Origin: Terrihalobacillus insolitus
Lineage (GTDB): Bacteria > Bacillota > Bacilli > Bacillales > Amphibacillaceae
Length of the DNA: 64,000 bases
Direction of reading: 5' to 3'
NCBI RefSeq assembly: GCF_028416575.1
Contig: NZ_JAMQKB010000004.1
Coordinates: 137,177-201,176, forward strand
Positions 42,742 through 53,160 of the stretch are shown piece by piece (the stretch's first letter is position 1; every line of letters starts with the position of its first letter). The notes below the pieces were generated by a model. It was not told the origin of the DNA and did not search any database. It was given only the letters and a program-made list of their open reading frames with translations. A program made the position numbers and the translations under genes.

Positions 42742-44217
42742 GTGTTTAAGCGCGTAAAAGAAGCAACTTATCTTACGGCTGAGAAGGCGTGGAGCTATCG
42801 AGCAATTTTACGTTATTTCTATATACAGCATGAGAGAATGCGAGAGTTCTTATTTTCAGAAGAAATTTATGACTATTTGCGTCAATTTGATGCGTTTCAA
42901 GAGTACACCGAGGATGCCTTACATCAGGATCTCGATGCACTTGAAAAATGGGGCAATGTTATTGCTCGACAAGAACTCGGTAAATCTAAAACGATTGAAG
43001 AATTTAAAAAAAGGCGATTTCGATATCAATGCACCCCCTATACGGTAGAATTCGAGCGTATGCTAGTGGGTCTTGAGCGTATTGGAGAAAATTTTGGTGG
43101 TTCACTTGAAAGGACACAGTTTGAGCGTTTGTACCAATCTTTATTAAAAATAGAGGAAACGATCCAACCAGATAGCAGTGAATCAGACGAGGAATGTGCA
43201 CAAATATGGGAAGATGTAACGACATATTTCCGTCAAATCATTAAAAATACGGCGGATTATATGGCCTATATTAATAGTGAAGAAGTAGAAGAGCGAATGC
43301 AGACGGAAGCTTTTCTCGTATATAAAGATCAATTTACAACATATCTACGTGACTTTATCATTGCATTGCAAGGGACTGCGCTTCAGATTCAAGATTTATT
43401 ATTAGGGATTACGAAAGAACAGCGACAGCTATTTTTTGAAAAAGTGATCCGTCATCAAGGCCAGACGTTTCGGTTTGAAGAGATCAAAGAAGATCCACTA
43501 GAAGACTTGGACGGTACATGGATGAGCCTAATGGCATGGTTTCTCGGTAATGAACATGGTGAGAGTGAATATGAGATGCTGCAACAACGGACAAATGAGA
43601 CGATTCGACGGATTACAAGGGTGGTACAACGTTTAGGCGAGCGCCATCAGCACTTTCGCAGCAGAAAAAAAGATTACTTGCATTTAGCTAAATGGTTCGA
43701 CAGTATGGAGTCGGTTGATGAGGCACACGAGCTCTCTTCCGTAGCGTTTGGTGTATTCCATACGAGACACTTTTTTATTGATCATATACCGACAGATGAT
43801 ATTTATGTTGACGTATGGGATGAACAACCAATGGAACATCAAACAAAGCCGCGAATTATCAAATATAAAGAGAAAACACGAGCTGGCGCAATCCAAAGTA
43901 ATCAGGTCAAAAAGGAAAAAATGATGCAAAAACACTTAGAAGAAAAGCGAAGAGAAAAGAAACTGATTGAGCAATACATCGTTGAGAATGAAATTAAGGT
44001 GGAACAGTTACCCGTGATAGAGGCACATGTCAGAAAGCTTCTTTTGTCATGGATCGGAAAGGCGATGGCGAGAAAAGATCGAACCATTAAAACAGAACTT
44101 GGCAGAAAAGTGAAGGTGGAGTTAGAGAAAGACAGAGTTATACTTCACGCTGAGGATGGCGTGCTTGATATGCCGAAAGCAACATTCCAATTCCTCGAAG
44201 AAGAGGTGAGGCAGTAA
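42742..44217 (+). CDS. jetA: Wadjet JetA (TIGR02677/DUF2397), kleisin subunit
   Basis: The 491-residue protein starts at GTG 42742 behind GGGGAG. It has the DUF2397 pattern: AWSYRAILRYFYIQHERMRE, a long helical core, LFLVYKDQFTTYLRDF-type region, SMESVDEAHELSSVAFGVFH and a basic C-terminal part. In type I Wadjet systems JetA is the kleisin that bridges JetC heads with JetB. It is the first gene of a tight four-gene operon in canonical order, stop overlapping the jetB ATG (TAATG). Confidence 0.9.
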   Translation: MFKRVKEATYLTAEKAWSYRAILRYFYIQHERMREFLFSEEIYDYLRQFDAFQEYTEDALHQDLDALEKWGNVIARQELGKSKTIEEFKKRRFRYQCTPYTVEFERMLVGLERIGENFGGSLERTQFERLYQSLLKIEETIQPDSSESDEECAQIWEDVTTYFRQIIKNTADYMAYINSEEVEERMQTEAFLVYKDQFTTYLRDFIIALQGTALQIQDLLLGITKEQRQLFFEKVIRHQGQTFRFEEIKEDPLEDLDGTWMSLMAWFLGNEHGESEYEMLQQRTNETIRRITRVVQRLGERHQHFRSRKKDYLHLAKWFDSMESVDEAHELSSVAFGVFHTRHFFIDHIPTDDIYVDVWDEQPMEHQTKPRIIKYKEKTRAGAIQSNQVKKEKMMQKHLEEKRREKKLIEQYIVENEIKVEQLPVIEAHVRKLLLSWIGKAMARKDRTIKTELGRKVKVELEKDRVILHAEDGVLDMPKATFQFLEEEVRQ

Positions 44218-45377
44218 TGGAACAAACAACCTTTGATGAAAAAACACAGGATGCACTTAGTGTGTTGTTTGAGCAGTTTTGGGTGCTTCGTTCAGAAGAT
44301 CCAGCAATGTATCAGCTTATACGTGAACGTGAAAATAGATTAAAGCGCTATGTTTCTGAGAAATTTGGGTTTGACTTAATTGTGCATCAACACTTTATCA
44401 AACTAGAAAAAATCCCAGTCGATCCTAAGCCTTGGATGGGAATTCAGGATTTTGCTGATCCAATGGACTACGCGATATTTTGTTGTGGACTTGCTTTTAC
44501 AGAAAGGCGTTCTGTCGACGAACAGTTTTTGCTTTCGAATATTGCCGAGGAAATAATGGAAATGTATCCTGGCGAGTTTCCGCTTGATTGGACAAATTAC
44601 AAGCAACGTAAATCTCTTGTTCGAGCGTTAAAAAAGATGGTCGAGCTGCACATCATTAAGAACGTCGACGGAGACATTGATATGTTTGTGGCAAATGATG
44701 AGCAAGAAGTACTATATGAAGTAACGGTATATGCTCGTTATTTTATGCGATCATATCCAGATGATTTGTTTATGTATCAAACAACGAGAGAAATATTGGA
44801 TACTGAGTGGAAACGACACGAGGCAGATACTAGACGAAAAAGGGTGTATCGTAAGCTAATGTTTTCTCCTGTGGTACACAGGGAAACCGAGGATGATCCA
44901 GATTTTGCATACATTCGAAAGTACCGAAATCGGATGCGCGATGACTTGGAAGAGCACACCCCGCTTCGTCTTGAAGTGTTCAAAAATGCGGCTTTTCTCG
45001 TTATGGAAGAGCGAAAACAACTATATACACTTTTTCCTGATCAAAAAGCAATAATGGACATTGCGCTTCATTTTGCTCGTTTTCTTCGTGACACGATGAA
45101 TCAATACGACCGTAATGTATTAGGTGAGATTAAAATGACGAGTGCCGATTTTATTCAGTTAATAACGAGATTGAAGGATCAATATGGTCATGGCTGGAGC
45201 AAGCAATATCGTGACTTGACCAGTAAACGTGTATCGGAAGAGCTATTACAGCTTTTGAAAGAGTGGGAACTTGTAGTGGTGGAACCCGACACGGGGATGC
45301 TTGTAATTAAATCTGCGCTAGGCAGAGTATCTGGACATTATCCAACTGATTATGTTTTGGAGGAGGATGGCAAATGA
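44217..45377 (+). CDS. jetB: Wadjet JetB (TIGR02678/DUF2398), KITE-like subunit
   Basis: The 386-residue protein has the DUF2398 pattern: VLFEQFWVLRSEDPAMYQLI, LKRYVSEKFGFDLIVHQHFI and KLEKIPVDPKPWMGIQDF near the start, and winged-helix-like C-terminal segments. It is the KITE (MukE-like) partner that binds JetA. It overlaps jetA by one base and jetC by four (ATGA), so stoichiometry is set by coupled translation. Confidence 0.9.
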   Translation: MEQTTFDEKTQDALSVLFEQFWVLRSEDPAMYQLIRERENRLKRYVSEKFGFDLIVHQHFIKLEKIPVDPKPWMGIQDFADPMDYAIFCCGLAFTERRSVDEQFLLSNIAEEIMEMYPGEFPLDWTNYKQRKSLVRALKKMVELHIIKNVDGDIDMFVANDEQEVLYEVTVYARYFMRSYPDDLFMYQTTREILDTEWKRHEADTRRKRVYRKLMFSPVVHRETEDDPDFAYIRKYRNRMRDDLEEHTPLRLEVFKNAAFLVMEERKQLYTLFPDQKAIMDIALHFARFLRDTMNQYDRNVLGEIKMTSADFIQLITRLKDQYGHGWSKQYRDLTSKRVSEELLQLLKEWELVVVEPDTGMLVIKSALGRVSGHYPTDYVLEEDGK

Positions 45378-48300
45378 TGAAAGCTGATAAATGGAAAATG
45401 AATCGGGCAGGATTACTCAATTTCTGGTATTACGATGATGAAATATTTTCCTTTGCGGATGGTAAACTACTACTAAGAGGAAGTAATGGTTCTGGAAAAT
45501 CAGTAACGATGCAAAGTTTGTTACCTGTTCTCCTTGATGGAAAAAAGTCACCTGATCGTTTAGATCCCTTTGGTTCGAAAGCAAGAAGAATGGAAGATTA
45601 TCTACTTGGGGAAAAGGAAATTGTGAATCGTGATGAGCGTACTGGCTACATTTTTATGGAATTTAAACGGGCACAAACCGAGCAATATTTGACGATCGGA
45701 ATTGGGCTTCAAGCAAAACGCAATAAACAAATGAAATTCTGGGGCTTTGTGATAACGGATAATCGCAGGATTGGACACGATTTTGAGCTATATAAAAATG
45801 AACAGAACCTAGGAGAAAAACAGCGAATTCCTCGGTCACGTATCGAGCTTGAAAATGCAATCGGCGAGGGTGGCCATGTCGTTCAAACGCAGACAGATTA
45901 TATGAAAATGGTAAACAAGTATTTGTTTGGATTTGAATCATTGGATGCCTATGATGATTTGATCAAGCTGTTAATCCAGCTCCGTAGTCCAAAGCTTTCT
46001 AAGGATTTTAAACCAACCGTTATTTACGAAATACTTGAAGCGGCGTTACCTCCATTATCAGATGACGACCTACGCCACCTTTCAGACACAATTGAACAAA
46101 TGGATCAGACCAAGCAGCAGATTGAACAGCTAGAGCGTGAACTGCATGCAGTTGAGCAGTTGAATCGTGTGTACCATACGTACAATCAACGGTTGTTAGC
46201 GGATCAAGCGAATGAACTTCTCCAAGCGGACAAACGTGTAAAAAAGGCTGAACAAAGGCATCAAGAAATCGTTACAAATCAAAACGACCTTAAAACGACG
46301 ATTGCCAAACTTCAAGGTGAAATTCGTGAGTTAACTCAAAATAAATGGACATACGAAAAACAAAAGGAACGACTGCAATCCCATAAAGTGTGGAATTTAG
46401 AATCGGAGAAAAAGGAAGAACAAGCCAAGCTGCATCAACTGGATTTGGAAAAAGAGAAAAAGGATGCTCAGCTCGAACAGCGACGCCGGAAGGAATATGC
46501 GTTATTAGAGGAAAAAGGTACGTTAGAGGAAAAGATAGATAATGAAAAGGAGACACTAGAGGATCAACTGCTTGATATGCGTAATGATGCCGAAGAGTCC
46601 TCTTTTCAACAGCACACACTAAATGAACAGGATTTTCAGCGACACCATGAAACGAATTTTGACTTTTCCATTTGGAGAAAAGAAACACAGCAGTATGTTA
46701 AAATCCTTGAACAGATCGATCTTGATTTTCAAAAGTTTGATGCATTAAAGGCAAAGTATCAAGAAAAAGATAAAGAGCTAGCAAGTGAGAACAAAAAGCT
46801 AGACGACGCAACACATGAAAAACAACAATGGAGTCGCTTACTGGAAGAGGATAAAGAAAAGAAAATTAATGAGATTTTTGCCTGGGTAGAGGGTTCGGAA
46901 TGGTTAACGGTAAAGGATGATGTTTTGCAAGAGGCGGCCCGTGCGATCCATTCGTTATACGAACCGACAAGCTATGAATCGGTAGTAACACCATTTCGCA
47001 ATGTGACAATGCAGTTTGAACAGGATCAACGACAGCACATTTCGCATCAGCGATTCCAGTTAGATCAGCTTAAAGAACAAATGGAATCACAAGAAAAGCA
47101 GTTGGCAGAATGGAAGACGAAAAAGGATCCCGAGCCTGACATGGATCCTGCTACAAAGGAAGCGCGTCAGCAACTGTTAGAGACTGGTGCGGCGTTTGTT
47201 CCTTTTTATGCAGCAGTTGAATTTCAAGACCATGTCTCACCAGATATCCGTAAAAGATTAGAGGCAGCAATTATTGATAGTAGGTTATTAGATGCACTGA
47301 TTACACCTGAAACCATCTCGATTCAGCATGACCGCTTGCTCGTTCCAAATCCGAACATGATGGCACATACACTTGCCGACTATTTAAAACCAGATTTGGA
47401 ATTGGATGGACAGGTACCTGCTAGTCTTGTGGACGAAGTATTGCAAAGCATTATGATAGCAGATGATGAGACGTCTACTTTTTCAATAAGTGAAAGTGGA
47501 CAGTATCAAATGGGACTAATAAAAGGCCATGCAATCCCAGTAGAGGACGTCCGTTTTATTGGAAGAAATGCAAGGAAACGCTATCGTCTGGAGCAAATCG
47601 CAAAAATCGAAGCTGAATTGCAGGATTTAATCGTTGAAAAAGAGCGGGTGCAAACAGTAATCGACTCACTTGAGGAAGCAATTAAGCTTGCTAAAAATGA
47701 TTTGGCTCAATTTCCGATCGATGATGATTTACGGGAAAGCTTTCGACATATAGAAAAATTACGGGTAACGATTGAACAACACAATGAACATATTCAGCAA
47801 TTGTCGGAGCAAACCAAGATGATTTATGATGATTATCAACAAGTAAAACGTTCGATAGAAGAACAAACACGACCATTTTCAATAGAAATGTCTCGTGAGG
47901 CATACTGGCAAGCAAAAGAAACAATGAAGCGATACGAAAAAGATTTATATGCTCTTGAGGCAGCACACATCAAATATGTCAATGCCCTCCAACGTATGCA
48001 GGATATTGGTGCAAGATTACAGGATATAGTTGAAGAAGTAAACGAAATTCAAGGTGAGCTAAATGTTGTCCATGATCGTGCCAGTCAGACAAAGAAAAAC
48101 CTTGAACAGATCGAAATGCAACTTGAAAAGGAGGGCGCTCTCGATATCCGAAGGCAAATTTCTGAGGTACAACAAATGCTGGAATCGATTGGGCAGGATT
48201 TAAAGGAGAAGGAAACGTCCTTACCTAAAAAAGAATCCGATTTGACACATGGTCAAACGAACTTAGAGGAACAGCAGCACCAATTAGATTTTTGGAGAAA

Positions 48301-49516
48301 TATGCGCCAAGTATGGCATGACTCTTTTGAAAAGGAGTTACACTACCGTTTTGTGATAAATGATGAGTCAGATCTTGATATATCTTCAAGAGCTCGTGAT
48401 GTCATGAAAGAATACGGTGATTTGCTAAAGAATAAAGATAGCAGCCAAATTGCTGGACAAGTAACACAAGAATTTTACAAACAGCAAAGCGATTTAATGG
48501 AATACAGAATGAGGATGTTTGAAGCACCCTCAGCCGTTCCAAGTTGGATGGAAACGGTGACCGATGACAACCAAGCACCTTTTATCGAACAATGGAAACA
48601 GAAGGTGAGTCGCAGAGTAATCGAATTGGATTATCAAGGAAAGAAAGTGAGCCCGTACACGGTTCAACAAGAGGTGGAAAGCGAGCAAACACGCCAAGAG
48701 AGCCTATTAGATGAACAGGATCAAGCTTTATATGAGGAAATTTTGTTTAAGTCTGTTGGTACGAAACTTCGCAGCAGAATCCGCCGTGCTGAGCAATGGG
48801 CAGAGAAAATGAACGGCTTGATGGAATCGAGGGATACATCGTCAGGCTTGTCGTTTTCAATTAAGTGGAAGCCTCGCACTGCTGATTCCGATGAAGAAAT
48901 GGATACAGTTGATTTAGTTCGTCTGTTAAAACAGGATGCAAAGCTGTTAAAAGAAGAGGATTTGGAGAGAATTACGATTCATTTCCGGTCTAAAATTGCT
49001 AAGGCAAAGGAAATCATGGGAAATCAATACGAAGTACACACGTTGTTACAAGTTTTAAAAGAGGTGTTGGACTATCGGAAGTGGTTTTCGTTTGTCTTAT
49101 CCTATCGTAGAGAAGGCGAGCCAAAGCGTGAGCTGACAAACAATGCGTTTTACAAGTTTAGTGGTGGGGAAAAAGCAATGGCCATGTATATACCACTCTT
49201 TACAGCTTGTTATTCACGGTACCAGGAAGCAGACGATGCGGCACCACATATCATTTCACTTGATGAGGCATTTGCTGGAGTCGATGAAAATAATATTCGG
49301 GAAATGTTTGAGGTTGTCGAGCATCTGGGCTTTGACTATATTATGAATTCTCAAGTATTGTGGGGCGACTATGATACGATTTCTGAGCTAGCAATCTGTG
49401 AGCTCATCCGCCCTAAAAATGCCGATTATGTTAGTGTGATTCGCTATCATTGGGATGGCAATCGTATCGACTTTGAATTGCCAGAGGAATCAAAAGCAAC
49501 GGATGTTCCCGTATAG
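45374..49516 (+). CDS. jetC: Wadjet JetC (TIGR02680), SMC-like ATPase
   Basis: The 1380-residue SMC/MukB-type ATPase has Walker A GSNGSGKS at residues 36-43, two long coiled-coil blocks (about 240-560 and 780-1000) around a hinge-like middle, signature FYKFSGGEKAM and Walker B HIISLDEAFAGVDEN near the C-terminus. It extrudes DNA loops, and in Wadjet this is how small circular plasmids are recognised. All motor motifs are intact. ATG 45374 overlaps the jetB stop, and ATG 45377 is the alternative. Confidence 0.93.
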   Translation: MMKADKWKMNRAGLLNFWYYDDEIFSFADGKLLLRGSNGSGKSVTMQSLLPVLLDGKKSPDRLDPFGSKARRMEDYLLGEKEIVNRDERTGYIFMEFKRAQTEQYLTIGIGLQAKRNKQMKFWGFVITDNRRIGHDFELYKNEQNLGEKQRIPRSRIELENAIGEGGHVVQTQTDYMKMVNKYLFGFESLDAYDDLIKLLIQLRSPKLSKDFKPTVIYEILEAALPPLSDDDLRHLSDTIEQMDQTKQQIEQLERELHAVEQLNRVYHTYNQRLLADQANELLQADKRVKKAEQRHQEIVTNQNDLKTTIAKLQGEIRELTQNKWTYEKQKERLQSHKVWNLESEKKEEQAKLHQLDLEKEKKDAQLEQRRRKEYALLEEKGTLEEKIDNEKETLEDQLLDMRNDAEESSFQQHTLNEQDFQRHHETNFDFSIWRKETQQYVKILEQIDLDFQKFDALKAKYQEKDKELASENKKLDDATHEKQQWSRLLEEDKEKKINEIFAWVEGSEWLTVKDDVLQEAARAIHSLYEPTSYESVVTPFRNVTMQFEQDQRQHISHQRFQLDQLKEQMESQEKQLAEWKTKKDPEPDMDPATKEARQQLLETGAAFVPFYAAVEFQDHVSPDIRKRLEAAIIDSRLLDALITPETISIQHDRLLVPNPNMMAHTLADYLKPDLELDGQVPASLVDEVLQSIMIADDETSTFSISESGQYQMGLIKGHAIPVEDVRFIGRNARKRYRLEQIAKIEAELQDLIVEKERVQTVIDSLEEAIKLAKNDLAQFPIDDDLRESFRHIEKLRVTIEQHNEHIQQLSEQTKMIYDDYQQVKRSIEEQTRPFSIEMSREAYWQAKETMKRYEKDLYALEAAHIKYVNALQRMQDIGARLQDIVEEVNEIQGELNVVHDRASQTKKNLEQIEMQLEKEGALDIRRQISEVQQMLESIGQDLKEKETSLPKKESDLTHGQTNLEEQQHQLDFWRNMRQVWHDSFEKELHYRFVINDESDLDISSRARDVMKEYGDLLKNKDSSQIAGQVTQEFYKQQSDLMEYRMRMFEAPSAVPSWMETVTDDNQAPFIEQWKQKVSRRVIELDYQGKKVSPYTVQQEVESEQTRQESLLDEQDQALYEEILFKSVGTKLRSRIRRAEQWAEKMNGLMESRDTSSGLSFSIKWKPRTADSDEEMDTVDLVRLLKQDAKLLKEEDLERITIHFRSKIAKAKEIMGNQYEVHTLLQVLKEVLDYRKWFSFVLSYRREGEPKRELTNNAFYKFSGGEKAMAMYIPLFTACYSRYQEADDAAPHIISLDEAFAGVDENNIREMFEVVEHLGFDYIMNSQVLWGDYDTISELAICELIRPKNADYVSVIRYHWDGNRIDFELPEESKATDVPV

Positions 49517-49535
49517 AGAAGGTAGGTTCGGTATT

Positions 49536-50822
49536 ATGTTGAAAGAAGCTCTTGCTTATTTTGGTGATGACTCAGGTTATCACCGTCTTTTTTCTTTGTT
49601 TAAAAAGAAATATGAATCGCTCGGCCGGATTGGTGGTACGGTAAAGGTTGCCGATTTTAAAGACAAGGAGTTAAGTGCTGTTGCTCGTTTTTTTGGTGTG
49701 TCCTCAGATGAACTTCGGGACAAAGGGAAAGTTTCGCTTGAACAGTTTGAACAACAACTGCAACGTACAAGGTTTGAGGGGATTGGATTAAAGGAATTGC
49801 TAGAAGCCTATTTTAAAAAACCTTTCATTTCAAATAAGGAAGCGAAAGAACAAAAAAACAAGAAATTATTTATGTTGTTGGATCGTTTAAAAGAGGATCA
49901 TCCATTCCTTTCTTTTTGGTTTGCGCATTTGCAACAAAAAACAGCTGACACGTATTGGATTTATCGACTAATAGACGATGATGAACAGATGTTTATCCAT
50001 GCAGTAAAGCAACTCCACGCAGGAATTTGTGGGCTGAAGGATAACTATGAACGGCTTCCGATATACAGCCAACGGATTGCAGGAAATCCACATGCGTTTG
50101 ACCGAAACACAACACTTGGAAAACTATTGATACATGTGCTAGCTGTCGATCGAAATCGAACGCTCGGTGTTCAGGTAACGGTGCCTACAGATAGTGAAGC
50201 AATTAATGATTTGCTACTGGAATTCAAGCTATTGCGTGATGACATTACCAACTTTGTAACGTGCGTTAACATTATCGGCGAAACAAGTAACGGGATTCAC
50301 CCTATGTGGGCGGCTGCTTCAAAATCATCCAGTGTGTTAAACATGCCACTTAGGGAGTTAATTCCGCTTGAAAGAGCGTACCCAGCTAGAGGCAAGTGTG
50401 TGTGGATCGTTGAAAATTCTGGAGTGTACTCAAGTATTTTGGACCAGGTTCCAAATGCTCCTTTGATTTGTACGCATGGTCAATTTAAGCTTGCCGCTTT
50501 ATGGTTAATGGATCGTTTGGTTAAGAGCGGCTGTATGCTCCATTATGCAGGTGACTTTGATCCTGAAGGTCTAGGGATGGCCACTCGGCTGTTAGGTCGA
50601 TACCCTGAGCACGTCAAGCTATGGAGGATGGACATTACTTCGTATCGAAAAGCCGTAACAGACGTCTTCATTAATGAAGAGCGGCTCAACAAGCTTAGTT
50701 CCATTGATACTTCTGAATTGGTAGCAGTTAGAGAAGAAATGAAAAAGAGTGGCAGAGCGGGATATCAAGAATCCTTGGTGACTGACATGGTGACCGACTT
50801 ACTGGTAGAATGCGCTAATTAA
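49536..50822 (+). CDS. jetD: Wadjet JetD (TIGR02679/DUF2399), Toprim nuclease
   Basis: The product is 428 residues from ATG 49536, 19 bp after jetC and behind AGGTAGG. An upstream in-frame ATG lies inside jetC. The C-terminal DUF2399/Toprim-like domain shows the acidic sites VENSGVYSS and HYAGDFDPEGLGMA (D-x-D). The N-terminal part (LKEALAYFGDDSGYHRLFSL, SLGRIGGTVKV) is the arm that docks on the JetABC motor. JetD cleaves plasmid DNA after loop extrusion stalls. Catalytic residues are present. Confidence 0.9.
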   Translation: MLKEALAYFGDDSGYHRLFSLFKKKYESLGRIGGTVKVADFKDKELSAVARFFGVSSDELRDKGKVSLEQFEQQLQRTRFEGIGLKELLEAYFKKPFISNKEAKEQKNKKLFMLLDRLKEDHPFLSFWFAHLQQKTADTYWIYRLIDDDEQMFIHAVKQLHAGICGLKDNYERLPIYSQRIAGNPHAFDRNTTLGKLLIHVLAVDRNRTLGVQVTVPTDSEAINDLLLEFKLLRDDITNFVTCVNIIGETSNGIHPMWAAASKSSSVLNMPLRELIPLERAYPARGKCVWIVENSGVYSSILDQVPNAPLICTHGQFKLAALWLMDRLVKSGCMLHYAGDFDPEGLGMATRLLGRYPEHVKLWRMDITSYRKAVTDVFINEERLNKLSSIDTSELVAVREEMKKSGRAGYQESLVTDMVTDLLVECAN

Positions 50823-50844
50823 CTATTCGAATGGATATTGATAG

Positions 50845-50895
50845 GATAGACACGCACTAATAGAAAAATGTCCTTTTAGGAATGGAAAGTCATAC
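50845..50895 (+). repeat. Duplicated topB 5' leader segment behind jetD
   Basis: TAGACACGCACTAATAGAAA, TGTCCTTTTAGGAATGG and AAAGTCATAC match the sequence just upstream of and into topB (53296-53354), with a few differences. Here it is followed by no topB reading frame, so it is a scar. Confidence 0.75.
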
Positions 50896-51001
50896 ATCGG
50901 AATGTTGTCACAACATAAAGATTAGGAGATCGCATTATATTTATTTTTTTTACTGTTCATACTGATAAAAACCAAGTGAAAAGTTGAAAGGAAGTTAAAG
51001 G

Positions 51002-51670
51002 GTGAAAACAGAAAAAAAAGAATTTGTCATTATAGGATTAGGTAGATTCGGGGGGAGCTTATGTAAAGAGTTAACGGATACTGGGATAGAGGTTCTAGCA
51101 ATAGATAAAAACAGAGAGCTGGTACAAGAGTATGCATCTATTGCAAGCCATGCTGTAGTAGTTGATGCCATTGATGAGGGTTCTCTTAATTCACTTGGTA
51201 TTCGAAACTTTGATTGCGCAATTATTAGTTTAGGGGATGATTTGGAATCCAGTATCTTGGCTACTCTATTATTAAAAGAAATGGGAATGAAGCAAATTTG
51301 GGTCAAAGCCCGCAATGAAAATCATCAAAAAGTGTTAGAACGGATTGGAGCCGATAGAATCATTCATCCAGAACGGGATATGGCAAAGCGAATTGCGCAT
51401 CATATCGTTTCTGACAAAATTGTTGATTATATAGAGTTGTCAAAAAATCATAGTATTGTTGAGGTGGTTGCTAGTGATAAGATTGCCGGTAAGAACATCA
51501 ATGATATACATATATATGAGGAGTACAATTGCAATATTATTGCTGTTAAGAAAAATGAACACCATTTGATAATGCTCCCATCACCAAATGAGAAAATTGT
51601 AGAAGGTGACATTTTAATATTGATGGGGGAAAATAGTGATCTTAATCGGCTAGAGGTTGAAGGTGTATAG
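51002..51670 (+). CDS. Potassium uptake regulatory subunit, KtrA/KtrC-like
   Basis: The 222-residue RCK protein starts at GTG 51002. It has the Rossmann motif VIIGLGRFGGSLCKEL, GIEVLAIDKNREL and AIISLGDDLESSILATLLLK, and a C-terminal TrkA-C domain (NIIAVKKNEHHLIMLPSPNE). It forms the cytoplasmic nucleotide-gated ring that controls the KtrB/D-type channel subunit encoded next. The gene pair is framed by scars of jetD and topB, suggesting recent insertion. Confidence 0.88.
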   Translation: MKTEKKEFVIIGLGRFGGSLCKELTDTGIEVLAIDKNRELVQEYASIASHAVVVDAIDEGSLNSLGIRNFDCAIISLGDDLESSILATLLLKEMGMKQIWVKARNENHQKVLERIGADRIIHPERDMAKRIAHHIVSDKIVDYIELSKNHSIVEVVASDKIAGKNINDIHIYEEYNCNIIAVKKNEHHLIMLPSPNEKIVEGDILILMGENSDLNRLEVEGV

Positions 51671-51741
51671 ATGACTATGATCTTTTAAAGAAAAGGAAAA
51701 CAACAGATATTAGTCTACATACGGAAATTTATTTGATTATA

Positions 51742-51790
51742 GAGGATGTTCAAAAATCACCAAATTGATAAGTTGTGCATCTCTTCGTTG
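51742..51790 (+). repeat. Dispersed MITE-like repeat, copy 6 (left end only)
   Basis: GAGGATGTTCAAAAATCACC, AATTGATAAG and GCATCTCTTCGTTG match the left half of copies 1 and 3. It supplies the DNA just upstream of the channel gene. Confidence 0.7.
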
Positions 51791-51808
51791 AAAAGGGGGT
51801 ATAACAAA

Positions 51809-53134
51809 ATGAAATGGAGTCGAAAAAGTATTAACTTATCTCCTTATCAACTATTAATTTTAGTCTTTCTTGCTTGTATATTGTTAGGATCAGTATTTCT
51901 AAAATTACCACAGGCTACTACAGAATCAATAAGTTGGATTGATTCTGTATTTACTGCCACATCGGCCATGACTGTAACAGGTTTAATTGTTGTAGATACC
52001 CCCCAAACCTTTACCGTATTTGGGGAAGTAGTAATATTATCATTGATTCAACTTGGCGGGTTAGGGATTATGTCTTTTGCCGTTCTCATCTATATTATGT
52101 TAGGGAGAAAAATTGGTTTAAAAGAACGTATTGTCATTCAGCAAGCTCTTAATCAAACCTCTCTGGGTGGAGTGGTCAAATTAGTTAAAAATTTATTTGT
52201 TTTTTCCTTGATCATTGAATTACTAGGTCTCTTGTTGTTAGCGACTAGATGGGTGCCTATATATGGATGGGAAAAAGGGCTTTATTACAGTCTCTTTCAT
52301 TCCGTCTCAGCCTTTAATAATGCAGGATTCGCACTTTGGTCAGATAGTTTAACGCAATATGTAGGAGACCCCATTATTAATATTAGTATTAGCCTCTTAT
52401 TTATAGTTGGAGGTATTGGATTTACTGTACTTATGGATGTTTGGAAAAAACATAACTTTAAACAGTTAAGTCTTCATTCGAAAATGATGCTGTTTGGTAC
52501 ATTTATAACTAGCATTGTAGCAATGTTTTTCGTTTTTGTTTTAGAATACGATAATCCTAATACCTTGGGAGAATTAACACTACCGAATAAACTCTGGGCC
52601 TCATATTTTCAAGGGGTGGTTCCTAGGACTGCGGGGTTTAACACCATAGATATTACGAGTCTCAATGAATCTACAGCATTTTTTATTATCATTTTGATGT
52701 TTATAGGGGCAGGTAGTGCCTCTACAGGTGGTGGAATTAAACTAACAACTTTTATGGTAATAGTCTTTGGGGTTATATCCTTTCTTAAAGGACAATCAGA
52801 GGTGGTAATTTCAAATAGATCCCTTTCCAACACAATTGTGTATCGCTCTCTAGCAATATCTAGCATTGGTATGTTATTCATTATAATAGCAATCCTTATA
52901 ATAAATATTACAGAGAATACCACATTTTTAGTAGCAACTTTTGAAGTTATTTCTGCCTTTGGAACTGTTGGATTATCGATGGGATTAACCTTCTCTTTAA
53001 CTTTTGTCGGGAAAATTGTGATCATTTTCATCATGTTTTTAGGTAAAATTGGCCCATTGACACTTGTCTTTTCTTTAGCACAACCTAAAAAGAAACAAAT
53101 AAGGTTTCCGAATGAAGATGTCTTAACAGGATGA
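51809..53134 (+). CDS. Potassium uptake channel subunit, KtrB/KtrD-like (TrkH family)
   Basis: The product is 441 residues from ATG 51809 behind AAGGGGG. The earlier ATG at 51746 would read through the dispersed repeat. Four pore-loop repeats of the Trk/Ktr superfamily are visible: TSAMTVTGLIVVDTP, FNNAGFALWSD, PRTAGFNTID and FGTVGLSMGL, with KIGPLTLVFSLAQPKKKQ at the end. With the upstream RCK subunit it would form a Na+-dependent K+ uptake system important in osmotic stress. Confidence 0.9.
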   Translation: MKWSRKSINLSPYQLLILVFLACILLGSVFLKLPQATTESISWIDSVFTATSAMTVTGLIVVDTPQTFTVFGEVVILSLIQLGGLGIMSFAVLIYIMLGRKIGLKERIVIQQALNQTSLGGVVKLVKNLFVFSLIIELLGLLLLATRWVPIYGWEKGLYYSLFHSVSAFNNAGFALWSDSLTQYVGDPIINISISLLFIVGGIGFTVLMDVWKKHNFKQLSLHSKMMLFGTFITSIVAMFFVFVLEYDNPNTLGELTLPNKLWASYFQGVVPRTAGFNTIDITSLNESTAFFIIILMFIGAGSASTGGGIKLTTFMVIVFGVISFLKGQSEVVISNRSLSNTIVYRSLAISSIGMLFIIIAILIINITENTTFLVATFEVISAFGTVGLSMGLTFSLTFVGKIVIIFIMFLGKIGPLTLVFSLAQPKKKQIRFPNEDVLTG

Positions 53135-53160
53135 TGTATCACACTAATTATCCTCTACAT

